Positions 5,755 to 5,859 of a stretch of 5,859 nucleotides of DNA are shown here, one piece after another; the stretch's first letter is position 1, and each line of letters opens with the position of its first letter. The stretch is from an uncultured Bacteroidales bacterium (lineage in GTDB: Bacteria; Bacteroidota; Bacteroidia; Bacteroidales; Paludibacteraceae), in NCBI GenBank assembly GCA_900321775.1, contig ONXE01000170.1, positions 1 through 5,859 of the forward strand. Direction: 5' to 3'. The position numbers and the translations under genes are program-made. The notes under the pieces were generated by a model. That model searched no databases, was not told the DNA's origin, and saw only the letters and a program-made list of their open reading frames with translations.

Positions 5755-5859
5755 CTCGGGTTGAACAACATCGCTACGCCTACAACTGGGCGCATAAAAA
5801 CAACTGCGTGGTCGATCTCTTTGGCGACTTCGCTGAGAGTCATCATCTAATTCCATTTC
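5694..5859 (+). CDS. possible overlapping or frame-shifted continuation, partial at window end
   Basis: The frame in register 5694 is open to the end of the window (55 codons seen). From about 5745 it reads LEGLTRVEQHRYAYNWAHK and then NNCVVDLFGDFAESHHLIPF, more protein-like than the other frames of this stretch. ATG 5694 exists in frame, but its first residues (MGNSAPQPDARS) overlap the previous gene and have no leader features. Continuation of the 5620 gene after a frameshift is therefore the preferred reading; a translationally coupled overlapping gene is the alternative. Product unknown. Confidence 0.42.
   Translation, partial: MGNSAPQPDARSLRTELEGLTRVEQHRYAYNWAHKNNCVVDLFGDFAESHHLIPF

Overview
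The window looks like chromosomal DNA of a Bacteroidales bacterium (Prevotella/Bacteroides-like). Three things point there: promoters of the Bacteroidota type (TAnnTTTG at -7, TTG or TTTG about 20 bp upstream), A-rich leaders without a Shine-Dalgarno sequence, and the protein families present (AAA_14/DUF4143 ATPase, a Listeria-Bacteroides-repeat surface protein, a short MKTY-type peptide). Species cannot be decided from the sequence.

Layout. On the minus strand, 39-1247 encodes a complete AAA_14 + DUF4143 ATPase with its own promoter at 1278-1308. The intergenic region 1248-1565 separates it from a divergent plus-strand unit. It holds three copies of an AGTGTTT-containing repeat spaced exactly 33 nt apart, then the -7 box of the rightward promoter. 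The rightward unit begins with a very large secreted modular protein (1566-5181). Its reading frame is broken near 2073-2083, where the first part of a chitobiase-C-terminal-like domain also appears to be missing. A 47-residue peptide gene (5232-5375) follows closely, and a strong intrinsic terminator (5398-5430) closes the unit.

After the terminator come a short stretch with small repeats, a near-ideal Bacteroidota promoter (5570-5601) and a small unrecognised gene starting at 5620. It stops at 5754, but a coding-like frame continues in the -1 register to the window edge, so this gene is either frameshifted or overlaps a second one.

How the genes relate: the secreted protein and the short peptide look co-transcribed, presumably as a cell-surface unit. 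The ATPase is transcribed away from them and shares only the repeat-bearing intergenic region. No RNA gene, CRISPR array, insertion sequence or recognised defence system is visible. The items most worth a second look are the 33-nt repeat array, the short peptide and the two frame breaks.
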